Origin: Hyphomonas sp. | GTDB lineage: Bacteria; Pseudomonadota; Alphaproteobacteria; Caulobacterales; Hyphomonadaceae | DNA length: 64,000 nt | Reading direction: 5' to 3' | Assembly: GCF_017792385.1 (NCBI RefSeq) | Contig: NZ_CP051230.1 | Coordinates: 2,294,001 to 2,358,000, forward strand | Part shown: one piece after another, positions 24,980 to 33,709 of the stretch | Layout: the number at the start of each line of letters is the position of its first letter | Numbering within the stretch: position 1 is the stretch's first letter | Made by a program: the position numbers and the translations under genes | The notes under the pieces: model-generated | Told to the model about the DNA's origin: nothing | The model's input: only the letters and a program-made list of their open reading frames with translations | The model's database searches: none

Positions 24980-26464
24980 ATGGCGGTGCGAAATCTCGCG
25001 GGACTGATAGCGTGTCTGATGCTTGGCGCATGCAGTGCGACCGGGCAGAACATGGCGGCAGAACCGGTTAGCGGGCAGGCGGTGCAGGCACCCGTCGAAA
25101 AGCATCGTGTGGTCATCCTGACAGACATGGAAGCCGACCCCGACGACACTCAATCCCTGATCCGTCTTCTGCTCTATGCCAACGAGATAGATATCGAGGC
25201 TCTGGTCGCGACCACGTCGATCTGGAAACAGGACAATATCCGTCCCGACTCCATCCGGCGTACGCTGGGAAAGTATGGAGAGGTCTACGACACGCTCAGC
25301 CAGCATGCGGACGGTTATCCGGAAGAAGCGGCGCTGCAGGCGCTCGTGATGGGCGGACAGCCGGGCTATGGCATGGCGAGTGTGGGCGCTGGTCTATCGA
25401 CCGAAGGATCGGATGCCATCATTCGCCTGCTGGAGGCAGAAGATGACCGACCGCTCTGGATCTCGGTCTGGGGCGGGGTGAACACGCTCGCCCAGGCACT
25501 GCACGACATTCGCGCAACGCGACCCGGCGCAGAGGCTGACCGGTTGATCTCGAAGCTCCGTGTCTACACAATTTCCGATCAGGACGACAGCGGCATATGG
25601 ATACGCCGCGAGTTTCCGGACCTGTTCTACATTGTCAGCCCCGGGGAGTATGGCCGGTCAACCTGGACCGCCATAACGCGCGCCTTTCCCGGTTTCGAGG
25701 ACCATATCTCCAATCAGTGGATAGCGGAAAACATCCAGCAGGCTCACGGGCCGCTGGGCGCGCACTATCCGGATGTGGTCTGGGGCATGGAAGGTGACAC
25801 GCCGGCCTTTCTCTCGCTCATTCCCAATGGACTGAATGTGCCGGACCGCCCGGACTGGGGTGGCTGGGGCGGTCGTTACGAACTCTATACGCCGAGTGCG
25901 GAAGAGATTGGCGTTGGTCCCGGCAAGCTCGGTTCGGGGGGTGTGCCACTCGATCCGGAGCCGCGCCCGATCTGGACCAATGCGTCGGACAGCTACACCC
26001 CCTGGGTGCCGCAAAAGGATGGCCGCGCCATCGGCCCGGCAGACGAGACCCATGACAACAATCACGTGACCCTCCTGCGCTGGAAGAGTGATTTCCAGCG
26101 GGATTTTGCCGCCCGGATGGATTGGACTGTTTCAAGCTATGAGGACGCCAATCATCCGCCTGTGGTGAAGCTCGCCCATGATCACCACCTGACCGCAAAG
26201 TCCGGCACGCATATTGGGCTGGACGCGTTCGGGACATATGATCCCGACGGCGACAGTCTCAGCTATCACTGGTTCAACTATCCCGAAGCCGGCAGCCTGG
26301 ACGAGCCCATAGACATGGGGCATGCGGTCAATGACTTCGATGTCTGGTTCAGGCTTCCCGAGGTGACGCAGACCGAGACGGCCCATTTCATCGTCAAGGT
26401 CACGGACAAGGGCACGCCCGCCCTGACCCGCTACGCGCGGGTAATTGTCACCATCAAGCCCTAA
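24980..26464 (+). CDS. DUF1593 / Sde182-like lipoprotein (nucleoside-hydrolase fold)
   Basis: A 494-residue predicted lipoprotein (lipobox LGAC at about residues 16-19). The N-terminal domain resembles the nucleoside-hydrolase-like Sde182/DUF1593 fold: VVILTDMEADPDDTQSLIRL carries the Asp cluster that binds Ca2+ in that fold. The C-terminal part (from about residue 395) looks like an Ig-like domain (LDAFGTYDPDGDSLSYHW). Family members are often called cellulose-binding and occur with polysaccharide-degradation genes. AGGGAGG precedes the ATG. A LacI-type operator suggests sugar-responsive control. Confidence 0.85.
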   Translation: MAVRNLAGLIACLMLGACSATGQNMAAEPVSGQAVQAPVEKHRVVILTDMEADPDDTQSLIRLLLYANEIDIEALVATTSIWKQDNIRPDSIRRTLGKYGEVYDTLSQHADGYPEEAALQALVMGGQPGYGMASVGAGLSTEGSDAIIRLLEAEDDRPLWISVWGGVNTLAQALHDIRATRPGAEADRLISKLRVYTISDQDDSGIWIRREFPDLFYIVSPGEYGRSTWTAITRAFPGFEDHISNQWIAENIQQAHGPLGAHYPDVVWGMEGDTPAFLSLIPNGLNVPDRPDWGGWGGRYELYTPSAEEIGVGPGKLGSGGVPLDPEPRPIWTNASDSYTPWVPQKDGRAIGPADETHDNNHVTLLRWKSDFQRDFAARMDWTVSSYEDANHPPVVKLAHDHHLTAKSGTHIGLDAFGTYDPDGDSLSYHWFNYPEAGSLDEPIDMGHAVNDFDVWFRLPEVTQTETAHFIVKVTDKGTPALTRYARVIVTIKP

Positions 26465-26481
26465 GCTGAAGAATGTTCAGC
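26465..26481 (+). terminator. Weak hairpin after DUF1593 gene
   Basis: GCTGAA (26465-26470) pairs with TTCAGC (26476-26481) over a 5-base loop, then CATATTTGG-like sequence without a clean T run. A weak terminator at best. Confidence 0.35.
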
Positions 26482-26566
26482 ATATTTGGGAGTGTCTTGC
26501 CCCTGCGTCCGGGCTTTGTGACGTAGCGACAATGTGTATGATCCCCGGAAAATATCCGGAGGAAAA

Positions 26567-28270
26567 ATGCACTACACCGAATTGCTGAAAGCGCGGGAAG
26601 TCCTGACCGGTCCGGGCGGCGACTTCGAGATCGTCGAGGCCGATGTGCTCGGAAACCGGCTGCGCGTCTACAAGAACGCTCCGCCGAGCGTGCGCGAGGT
26701 CTGGCTGTCGACCCTGCAATATGCCGAGCGCGACTATCTCGTCTATCAGGATGAACGCTGGACCTATGCCGATGCCCATCGCGACGTGAACGCGATTGCG
26801 GCCTGGATGTTTGCGCAGGGCGTGCGGCCCGGTGACCGGGTTGCGGTGGCCATGCGCAACTATCCCGAATGGCTGCTGATCTACTGGGCCTGCGTGTCGA
26901 CGGGCATTGCCGTGGTCGGCATGAATGCCTGGTGGACCGCCGAGGAGATGGACTATGCGCTGAAGGATTCCGAGCCCAAGATCCTGTTCGCAGACGCGGA
27001 GCGGCTGGAACGCGCGCTCGCCATCGAGGGCGCCGCCGACCGGATGCAGATCGTGGGCGTGCGCAGCCCGGATGCGCCGGCGCCGGTCCTGCCCTGGGCT
27101 GACGTGCTGGCCCATGGCGGCGACATGCCGGCGGTCACCGTGGATCCGGATTCCGATGCCTGCATCTTCTACACATCGGGCACGACCGGCTTTCCGAAAG
27201 GGGCCCAGCTGACCCATCGCGGCTGTGTGGCCAATCTGTTCAACATGATGTTCTCGGCGGCCTCCACCGCGCTCGCCATGAATCTCGCCACCGGCGAGCC
27301 CATCCCCGAGGACCCGCCTGTGCCGGCCGGCCTCGTCACCACGCCGCTCTTCCATGTCACGGCCAACAATTGCGGCGCCTATCTGCTGACCGCCGCCGGC
27401 GGCAAGATCGTGCTGATGTATCGCTGGGATGCCGGCGAGGCGCTGAAACTGGTCGAGCGCGAAAAGATCACCGCCGTCAGCGGCGTGCCGATCATGGCGC
27501 GCGAGCTGATCAACCATCCGGATTTCGAAAAGACCGACACGTCCAGCCTCGCGACGCTGGGCGGGGGCGGGGCGCAGCTGCCGCCGGACCTGGTCCACAA
27601 GATCGACTCCACCGTGGCCACGGCCCGGCCGAACACCGGCTATGGCATGACCGAAACCTGCGGCATCATCACGTCGGTGTCGGCTGACTTCTTTGTCGAC
27701 AAGCCAGACAGCGCCGGTCCGGCCATGCCCAATTTCGAGGCCAAATGCGTCAACGAGCTGGGCGAGACCGTGCCCCAGGGCGAGGTCGGGGAATTGTGGG
27801 TCAAGGGTTCCTCGGTCATCAAGGGCTATATCAACCGGCCCGAGGCCACCGCCGAATCCATCACCGATGGCTGGCTGCATACGGGCGACATTGCCCGCAT
27901 CGACAAGGACGGCTTCATCTTCATTGTCGACCGCAAGAAGGACATGGTCCTGCGCGGCGGCGAGAATGTGTACTGTGCCGAAGTCGAATCCACGCTCTAC
28001 CGTCACCCCGCCGTGGCAGAATGCAGCGTGTTCGGCGTGCCGGATGACCGGCTTGGCGAGGAAGTCGGCGCGGCCGTCGTGCTCAAGCCCGGCGAAACCC
28101 TGACCGCTGACGCCCTGCGCGAGCATTGCGCCGCCACGATGGCGAAGCACAAGGTGCCCCGCTACATCTGGTTCCTCTCGGCGCTTCCGCGCAATGCGAG
28201 CGGGAAGTTCGTCAAGCGGGACCTGAAGGAACAGTTGACCCGGCAACTCGACAATGCGCAGGTGAGCTGA
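26567..28270 (+). CDS. Acyl-CoA synthetase (AMP-forming), class I adenylate-forming enzyme
   Basis: A 567-residue cytoplasmic acyl-CoA/AMP ligase. Motifs: the P-loop FYTSGTTGFPKGAQLTHR, the A5 motif GYGMTET, the A8 hinge GWLHTGDIARIDKDGF followed by DRKKDMVLRGGENVY, and the C-terminal catalytic Lys region RNASGKFVKRDL. A carboxylate is activated via acyl-AMP and joined to CoA; chain length and type cannot be predicted. The ATG at 26567 has CCGGAGGA upstream; an earlier ATG at 26534 is not supported. The terminator at 28299 follows. It pairs functionally with TesB and the FATP-type ligase nearby. Confidence 0.92.
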   Translation: MHYTELLKAREVLTGPGGDFEIVEADVLGNRLRVYKNAPPSVREVWLSTLQYAERDYLVYQDERWTYADAHRDVNAIAAWMFAQGVRPGDRVAVAMRNYPEWLLIYWACVSTGIAVVGMNAWWTAEEMDYALKDSEPKILFADAERLERALAIEGAADRMQIVGVRSPDAPAPVLPWADVLAHGGDMPAVTVDPDSDACIFYTSGTTGFPKGAQLTHRGCVANLFNMMFSAASTALAMNLATGEPIPEDPPVPAGLVTTPLFHVTANNCGAYLLTAAGGKIVLMYRWDAGEALKLVEREKITAVSGVPIMARELINHPDFEKTDTSSLATLGGGGAQLPPDLVHKIDSTVATARPNTGYGMTETCGIITSVSADFFVDKPDSAGPAMPNFEAKCVNELGETVPQGEVGELWVKGSSVIKGYINRPEATAESITDGWLHTGDIARIDKDGFIFIVDRKKDMVLRGGENVYCAEVESTLYRHPAVAECSVFGVPDDRLGEEVGAAVVLKPGETLTADALREHCAATMAKHKVPRYIWFLSALPRNASGKFVKRDLKEQLTRQLDNAQVS

Positions 28271-28298
28271 CACCCAAGACATACCAGACAATCACGGC

Positions 28299-28331
28299 AG
28301 GGCTCCCGGTTTCGGGGGCCTTGTTGTGTTT
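28299..28331 (+). terminator. Rho-independent terminator after acyl-CoA synthetase
   Basis: AGGGCTCCCG (28299-28308) pairs with CGGGGGCCTT (28313-28322), with two wobble pairs, over a GTTT loop. It is followed by GTTGTGTTTT. Confidence 0.7.
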
Positions 28332-28363
28332 TGGGGGAAATTCTGCGCGCGATCGCACCGCAA

Positions 28364-28440
28364 TGGCGACCCCGGCAGGATTCGAACCTGCGACCGTCCG
28401 ATTAGAAGTCGGGTGCTCTATCCAGCTGAGCTACGGGGCC
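28364..28440 (-). tRNA. tRNA-Arg (UCU anticodon)
   Basis: A complete minus-strand cloverleaf. Acceptor GGCCCCG pairs with CGGGGUC, the anticodon loop UUCUAAU gives UCU, the T-loop is GUUCGAAUC, the discriminator is G, and CCA is encoded. It reads AGA/AGG codons. Confidence 0.97.
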
Positions 28441-28461
28441 GGAACGCCGCCGGCGGGCACC

Positions 28462-28770
28462 CTAATGTGTCCAGGGCTGCTTGCGATTGGCGTCGAAATT
28501 GGCGCTGTAGGACTTAACAAGCCGTTTGCGCTCATGCGTCGGCGTCACGGTGAAGGTCAGGCCTTCGCTCTTGGCGTATTCGATGGCCTGTTCCTGCGTG
28601 TCGAAGGACAGGCGGACCTGGCCGGACGTGTCATCAATGCTGGTCCAGCCCATGACCGGATCGGCGAAGCGTTTCGCATCATTGTTGACGAATTCCAGCA
28701 CCCAGGCCTTGGTCTTGCCGCGGCCGGATGTCATCGCGCTTTTTGCGGGCTTGTAGATACGCGCTTGCAT
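28462..28770 (-). CDS. ETC complex I accessory subunit (NDUFS4-like)
   Basis: A 102-residue protein of the ETC-complex-I / NDUFS4 (18-kDa subunit) family, an accessory subunit of the peripheral arm of NADH:quinone oxidoreductase that is typical of alphaproteobacteria and mitochondria. Recognised by ARIYKPAKSAMTSGRGKTKA, the DPVMGWTSIDDTSGQVRLSF block and FDTQEQAIEYAKSEGL. It is monocistronic, between tRNA-Arg and tRNA-Pro; the main nuo operon is not in the window. No targeting sequence is needed. Confidence 0.9.
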   Translation of the reverse strand: MQARIYKPAKSAMTSGRGKTKAWVLEFVNNDAKRFADPVMGWTSIDDTSGQVRLSFDTQEQAIEYAKSEGLTFTVTPTHERKRLVKSYSANFDANRKQPWTH

Positions 28771-28796
28771 TGCTGAACCTCACCGCTGCGAATGAA

Positions 28797-28873
<77 letters not shown>

Positions 28874-28927
28874 GACTCCCGTAATAAGGGGCTCGCGCCA
28901 CTGTGCAAGCCCCTTTCGGCTGTGAAA

Positions 28928-29803
28928 TCAGCCTTTCGGGCGCAGTTGCCGGACCAGCCCTTCCTGGGCGACGCTTGCCACCAGGTCCCCGGCCATATTG
29001 TAGATCATGCCCCGGTTGAAGCCGCGGCCCTTGCCGGCAAACGGGCTGTCCATAGAATAGAGATGCCATTCGTCGAACTTGATCGGGCCGTGCAGCCACA
29101 TCGCATGATCGAGGCTCGCCGACATAAGTTCCTTGTGATTGAGCCAGGTGATGCCATGCGGGCGATAGCTGGAACTCAACAGGCTCATGTCGGAGGCATA
29201 GGCCAGCAGGCAATGGTGCAGGGCAGGCGGCACATCGATCGGCCGGGCCACCCGGAACCAGAGATTGTGGCGGTCATCGGCGATTTCGGGATGGATCAGG
29301 TCCAGCGGGTCGACGTCACGGATCTCGATGTCGCGTTCTCGGGCGAAGTCCTCGCGCAGGGCGTCGGGCAGGCGGTCAACGATTTCCAGCCGGCGCTCGC
29401 GCAGATCCTTCAGCCCGTCCGGGCCGGGCACGTCGGGCATTGTGTGCTGGTGTTCCCAGCTGTCCTCATCGGTCTGGAAACTGGCCGCCATGTTGAAGAT
29501 CTGCTTGCCGTGCTGGATCGCCACGACCCGGCGGGTCGTAAAGCTGCCGCCGTCCCGGGAATGGTCGACCTGGTAGATGATCGGCACTTTCGGGTCGCCG
29601 GGGCGGATGAAATAGGCATGCAGGGAGTGGCAGATCCGGTCTTCCGGAACCGTTCGATAGGCCGCGACCAGCGACTGGGCGATCACCTGTCCGCCAAATA
29701 CGCGCTGGCTGGCGCGCTCGTCCGGGCTCTGGCCGCGGAACAGGTCCAGTTCCAGGCGTTCAATGTCCAAAAGGGCCAGAAGGTCTCCGACGGGGTCAGC
29801 CAT
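28928..29803 (-). CDS. tesB: Acyl-CoA thioesterase II
   Basis: A 291-residue double-hotdog acyl-CoA thioesterase of the TesB type, hydrolysing acyl-CoA to fatty acid and CoA in the cytoplasm. Recognised by SQRVFGGQVIAQSLVAAYRT, HSLHAYFIRPGD and, in the second hotdog, LAYASDMSLLSSSYRPHG (catalytic Asp) and GDLVASVAQEGLVR (catalytic Gln). Normal length. It is divergent from the FATP-type acyl-CoA synthetase at 29942, so the two opposite activities share a 138-base control region. Confidence 0.93.
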   Translation of the reverse strand: MADPVGDLLALLDIERLELDLFRGQSPDERASQRVFGGQVIAQSLVAAYRTVPEDRICHSLHAYFIRPGDPKVPIIYQVDHSRDGGSFTTRRVVAIQHGKQIFNMAASFQTDEDSWEHQHTMPDVPGPDGLKDLRERRLEIVDRLPDALREDFARERDIEIRDVDPLDLIHPEIADDRHNLWFRVARPIDVPPALHHCLLAYASDMSLLSSSYRPHGITWLNHKELMSASLDHAMWLHGPIKFDEWHLYSMDSPFAGKGRGFNRGMIYNMAGDLVASVAQEGLVRQLRPKG

Positions 29804-29941
29804 GCAGCACGTCTCCAGTTTGCGTCAGAACGAGCTAGCAGAGGCAGGAATGGATGCAAACTGTGCAAGTGCGGGCTGTGGATCGAATTTTGCCCATTCT
29901 GGTCACAACATATTCACCACATTCGGGTATCGGAAGGTATT

Positions 29942-31765
29942 ATGGTTAATGCCGCCTCGCTCCGCGCCGCCGTGCCGTTCCACGATTCCTTTTCCCAGAT
30001 GAAACGGGATCTGGATTTCCTGCGCATGGCCTATCGCATGCACAAGCTGATCGGCGCGGTCACACCGGACTCCGAACAACTCGTGGCCGACGACTTCGAG
30101 GAGAGTGCCGACAAGCATTCGGCGAATGTCGCCTTCCGGTTTGACGGCCAGTTGACCACCTATGCCGAGTTTGACGCACAGGCGAACCGGATCGCGCATT
30201 GGGCACTGGCGCACGGCCTGAAATCCGGGGACCGGGTGGCGCTGTGCATGGACAATTGCCCGGATTATGTCGCCATCTGGGTGGGACTGGCCAAGGTCGG
30301 CGTGGTGACAGCGCTGATCAACACGCATCTCGACGGGGACGCCCTGCGCCACTGTCTGACCATTTCGGAGGCAGCGCACATCATTGCCGGCCCGACGCGG
30401 GATGCTGCGGTCAGCGAGGCCTCGGCGCCGATGGACGGCCCGCCAAAGGTCTGGACCTGGGGCGGGGAGCATGGGGAAGACCTGCTGACCATGCTGCCTG
30501 GTCTGTCGGCCGAGCGCCCGTCACGGGCCCTGCGCGCGCATCTGCGCGGCAAGGATGATTGCCTCTTCATCTATACGTCCGGCACGACCGGTCTGCCCAA
30601 GGCAACGAAAATTACCAATTCGCGCCTGCAGATCATGCTGCGGACCTTTATTGCGCCCTGCTATACGGGCCCGCGCGACCGCGTCTACATCACACTGCCG
30701 CTCTATCATGGCACAGGCGGCATATGCGGCGTGGGGCAGGCCCTGATGAGCGGGGCATCGATTGTCCTTCGCCGGAAATTTTCCGCCAGCGCGTTCTGGG
30801 ATGACGTGGTCGATCAGGGCGTCACATCCATCGTCTATATCGGCGAACTGTGCCGCTACCTCCTGAACCAGCCTCCGCATCCGAAAGAGCGTCTGCATCA
30901 CCTCAAGACGGGTTTCGGCAATGGCCTGAGGGCCGAAATCTGGACAGAGTTCCGTGAGCGGTTCAATATCTCCCATCTGGTCGAGTTCTATGCCGCGACC
31001 GACGGCAATGTGAACCTGATGAGCATTGACGGGACGGTTGGAGCGGTCGGGCGCATTCCCAAATGGCTGAAGTCCCGCTTCGACCATGTTGAATTCGTCA
31101 AATACGATCTCGAAACGCAGGATGTCGTGCGCGGGCCGGACGGATTTGCCATCCGCGCAGAGGCGAACGAAGCCGGCGAAATGCTTGGCCGCATGCAGGA
31201 AGACGAATTCGAATTCGCCGGCTATCACGATCCGGAGGCGACGGAGAAGAAGATCCTGCGCAACGTGTTCGAGCCCGGTGATCGCTGGCTCAGAACGGGG
31301 GACCTGATGCGCAAGGATGAAGAAGGCTATGTCTACTTTGTCGACCGGACGGGCGACACCTTCCGCTGGAAGGGAGAGAATGTCTCAACCAGTGAAGTCA
31401 GCAACGCCCTGTCCCTGATAGACGGCATTGCCACGGCCAATGTCTACGGCGTAGAAATTCCCGGTACGGATGGAAAGGCCGGCATGGCCGCCATCACGCT
31501 CAACGGCGATGTGGACTTCGAGAGCCTGCATTATGAATTGTCGGCCAGCCTGCCATCCTATGCCATCCCGATCTTCCTGCGTATCCAGCGTGAGGCAGAA
31601 ACGACAGGCACGCTTAAATTCCGGAAAGTCGAACTGATGACAGAGGGGTTCAATCCCGATCTCGTCGATGACCCGATCTGGATGTACCATCCCGACCGGC
31701 GGCAATATGTGCCCTTCACCCAGGATCGCTATGATTCCCTGAAATCCGGGGCATTCCGCTTCTAG
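29942..31765 (+). CDS. Long-chain (FATP/VLACS-type) acyl-CoA synthetase
   Basis: A 607-residue acyl-CoA synthetase of the FATP/very-long-chain type. Motifs: FIYTSGTTGLPKATKITN (AMP-binding P-loop), EFYAATDGNVNLMSIDG, and the FATP signature region GYVYFVDRTGDTFRWKGENVSTSEV. It activates exogenous fatty acids, probably at the inner-membrane face. I set the start at 29942, where GGAAGG precedes the ATG; the frame is open about 1.1 kb further upstream but that stretch is antisense to tesB and tRNA-Pro. It ends almost against the convergent RimK-like gene. Confidence 0.92.
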   Translation: MVNAASLRAAVPFHDSFSQMKRDLDFLRMAYRMHKLIGAVTPDSEQLVADDFEESADKHSANVAFRFDGQLTTYAEFDAQANRIAHWALAHGLKSGDRVALCMDNCPDYVAIWVGLAKVGVVTALINTHLDGDALRHCLTISEAAHIIAGPTRDAAVSEASAPMDGPPKVWTWGGEHGEDLLTMLPGLSAERPSRALRAHLRGKDDCLFIYTSGTTGLPKATKITNSRLQIMLRTFIAPCYTGPRDRVYITLPLYHGTGGICGVGQALMSGASIVLRRKFSASAFWDDVVDQGVTSIVYIGELCRYLLNQPPHPKERLHHLKTGFGNGLRAEIWTEFRERFNISHLVEFYAATDGNVNLMSIDGTVGAVGRIPKWLKSRFDHVEFVKYDLETQDVVRGPDGFAIRAEANEAGEMLGRMQEDEFEFAGYHDPEATEKKILRNVFEPGDRWLRTGDLMRKDEEGYVYFVDRTGDTFRWKGENVSTSEVSNALSLIDGIATANVYGVEIPGTDGKAGMAAITLNGDVDFESLHYELSASLPSYAIPIFLRIQREAETTGTLKFRKVELMTEGFNPDLVDDPIWMYHPDRRQYVPFTQDRYDSLKSGAFRF

Positions 31766-31769
31766 GAAT

Positions 31770-33239
31770 TTATGTCGGGCGGCCCATGCGCTGTTCCAGA
31801 CGGGTCGAGAACCAGGAAATGATCCGGCGCCAGAGTTCGTCCTTCAGGACGGCGCCTTCGACATCGTGATCGATAGAGGGATTGTCATTGATCTCGATGA
31901 TCACGACGCCCTTGTCGGTTTCCTTCAGGTCCACGCCATACAGGCCATCGCCAATCAGGCGTGCCCCGCGCACGGCGGCGTCCACCACCTCCGGCGGTGC
32001 ATCCTCGACCGGGAAGGTCGCAAACCCGCCTTCGGTCGCCTTGCCGTCCGGTCCATGTTTCACGATCTGCCAGTGTCCGCGTGCCATCCGGTATTGGCAG
32101 GCATAGAGCGGCTCACCGTTCAGCACACCGATACGCCAGTCGAACTTTGTCGGCACGAATTCCTGTGCGATGATCAGCGCGGTTTCCTTGAACATCTGTT
32201 TCGCCCCGGCGCGCAGCTCTTCCAGCGACCGGGCCTTCACCATGTTTGTCCCGAATGATCCGTCAGGCGTTTTCAGGACGACCGGATTGCCCAGCTTTTC
32301 GAAGACGGCAGCAAGGTCCGATTTCTCGTCAAGGATCTCCGTCTGCGGAATGGGCAGGCCGGCCTTTTCCAGGATTTCCTTCAGGAACACCTTGTTCGTG
32401 CACCGGATCATGGATTGCGTGTCGTCGATGACGGGCATGCCTTCCTGCTCGGCGCGGCGCGCGAACTTGTAGGTATAATTGTCGATCTGCGTCGTCGCCC
32501 GAATGAACAGGGCGTCAAATTCGGCCAGGCTGGTCAGGTCGGACGGCTCGATCGTTTCGACCTCCACACCCATCTTGGCCGCCACATCGGCCAGCCGCTT
32601 GATGGAGGAAGGCTTGGAAGGGGCGGTCTTCTCGTTCGGGTCGACCAGCACGGCCAGCGCCCATTTGGCTGGGGTCCTGGTTTTCGGTTCGCTGATCCGG
32701 CCGCTTGTATAGGTGCTCATCGCCTCGAGGAAGAAGTCCCGGCGCGCGCCCTTCAGCTTGTGCGGCGGCACCATCCGGACACGGCCAATTCCGTGCGGTG
32801 ATTTCGGGTCGAACTCGACTTCCAGCGCGGGCACGCGGAACCAGTCGGACACTTCGCGGGCAAGGCGCTCATAGCCGGGCGTCTCCGGCTTGGAGAAGGC
32901 CACAAACAGACTTTCCTGTTCCGGTGCGCCTTTCGAAATGGCTTCCCGCAGGCGTTCGCCAAGGTCGGGCAGGGCGTGCTTGTAAAGGCCCTTGGCCGAC
33001 AGCTCCACCATCGTCTGCACGCTGGGACTGACACGGTGTCCGCGCGCTTCGGCGAGCAGGGAGGCGTAATAGCCTTCCGATTGATAGCCATAGGACCGGC
33101 ACAGATTCAGGATGTAGGGCCGCCGTCCGCTGAACAGGGCGGGCTTGGTGATATAGTCCGCTACCTTGAGCACCTTGTGAGGCGTTTCGGCCTGCGAGAT
33201 GTCATTGGCGGATTCGACGAGTACGACCCAATCGGTCAT
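31770..33239 (-). CDS. RimK-like ATP-grasp ligase with N-terminal extension
   Basis: A 489-residue protein. The C-terminal half is a RimK-type ATP-grasp domain (IRCTNKVFLKEILEKAGLPI; PVVLKTPDGSFGTNMVKA; late IIEINDNPSIDHDVEG metal-binding motif). The N-terminal part (about 1-280) resembles the RimK-like pre-ATP-grasp domain found only in a subset. Such enzymes ligate amino acids to a carboxylate, peptide or protein; the substrate here is unknown. The start overlaps the upstream GNAT stop (ATGA), so acetyltransferase and ligase are made together. It is much longer than E. coli RimK (about 300 aa). Confidence 0.88.
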   Translation of the reverse strand: MTDWVVLVESANDISQAETPHKVLKVADYITKPALFSGRRPYILNLCRSYGYQSEGYYASLLAEARGHRVSPSVQTMVELSAKGLYKHALPDLGERLREAISKGAPEQESLFVAFSKPETPGYERLAREVSDWFRVPALEVEFDPKSPHGIGRVRMVPPHKLKGARRDFFLEAMSTYTSGRISEPKTRTPAKWALAVLVDPNEKTAPSKPSSIKRLADVAAKMGVEVETIEPSDLTSLAEFDALFIRATTQIDNYTYKFARRAEQEGMPVIDDTQSMIRCTNKVFLKEILEKAGLPIPQTEILDEKSDLAAVFEKLGNPVVLKTPDGSFGTNMVKARSLEELRAGAKQMFKETALIIAQEFVPTKFDWRIGVLNGEPLYACQYRMARGHWQIVKHGPDGKATEGGFATFPVEDAPPEVVDAAVRGARLIGDGLYGVDLKETDKGVVIIEINDNPSIDHDVEGAVLKDELWRRIISWFSTRLEQRMGRPT

Positions 33240-33700
33240 TCAACCTCTCTTGAGAGGCCGGCCAGCGGCTTCTCCATTTTCAGGGCGGCTTCCCCATCCG
33301 GGTAATAGCCGACAGCGCGCGCCATTACGCGATAACCATGGCGTTCGTAAAGACGCTTTGCGCGTGAATTTGATTCGCGCACTTCCAGCCTGATCGCGAC
33401 ACAGCCGCGTTGCCTTGATATGTCTTCGCTTTCAGACAGCAATGCGTCGGACAGGCCCGTCCCCCGTGCAGCTTCTGCGACGGATATCGAATAGATCCGG
33501 GCGATCCGGCTGGTGCGCCGGAACAGGAGGACGAGCGCGCCGGCAAGGCCGCTCTCTCCGTCGGATACCAGGATGGCGGAATTCCCGCGAAGCAGACGCT
33601 GCCAGGTCTGGCGCGAAAAACGGTCTTCCTCCGGGAATGCCGTTTCCAGCCCGGTCAGCGCGGCAATGTCGTCCCGTGTGGCGGCGCGAACAGCGTGCAT
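33236..33700 (-). CDS. GNAT-family N-acetyltransferase (RimI-like)
   Basis: A 154-residue GNAT acetyltransferase. The acetyl-CoA binding motif A is seen in IARIYSISVAEAARGTGLSD, followed by LEVRESNSRAKRLYERHGYRVMAR (motif B, as in RimI-like enzymes). In related genomes a larger GNAT fused to a C39-peptidase-like domain accompanies this kind of RimK-like ligase; here only the GNAT part is present. It is coupled to the ligase by a 4-base overlap. It starts 9 bases after the proB stop, so it may be part of the same minus-strand transcript. Confidence 0.85.
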   Translation of the reverse strand: MHAVRAATRDDIAALTGLETAFPEEDRFSRQTWQRLLRGNSAILVSDGESGLAGALVLLFRRTSRIARIYSISVAEAARGTGLSDALLSESEDISRQRGCVAIRLEVRESNSRAKRLYERHGYRVMARAVGYYPDGEAALKMEKPLAGLSREVE

Positions 33701-33709
33701 CTGAGGGCG

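Noticed and set aside
26477..28291. 604-codon minus-strand ORF antisense to the acyl-CoA synthetase
   Set aside because: Repetitive His/Arg/Gly composition typical of antisense reading in GC-rich genes; the sense strand has all acyl-CoA synthetase motifs.
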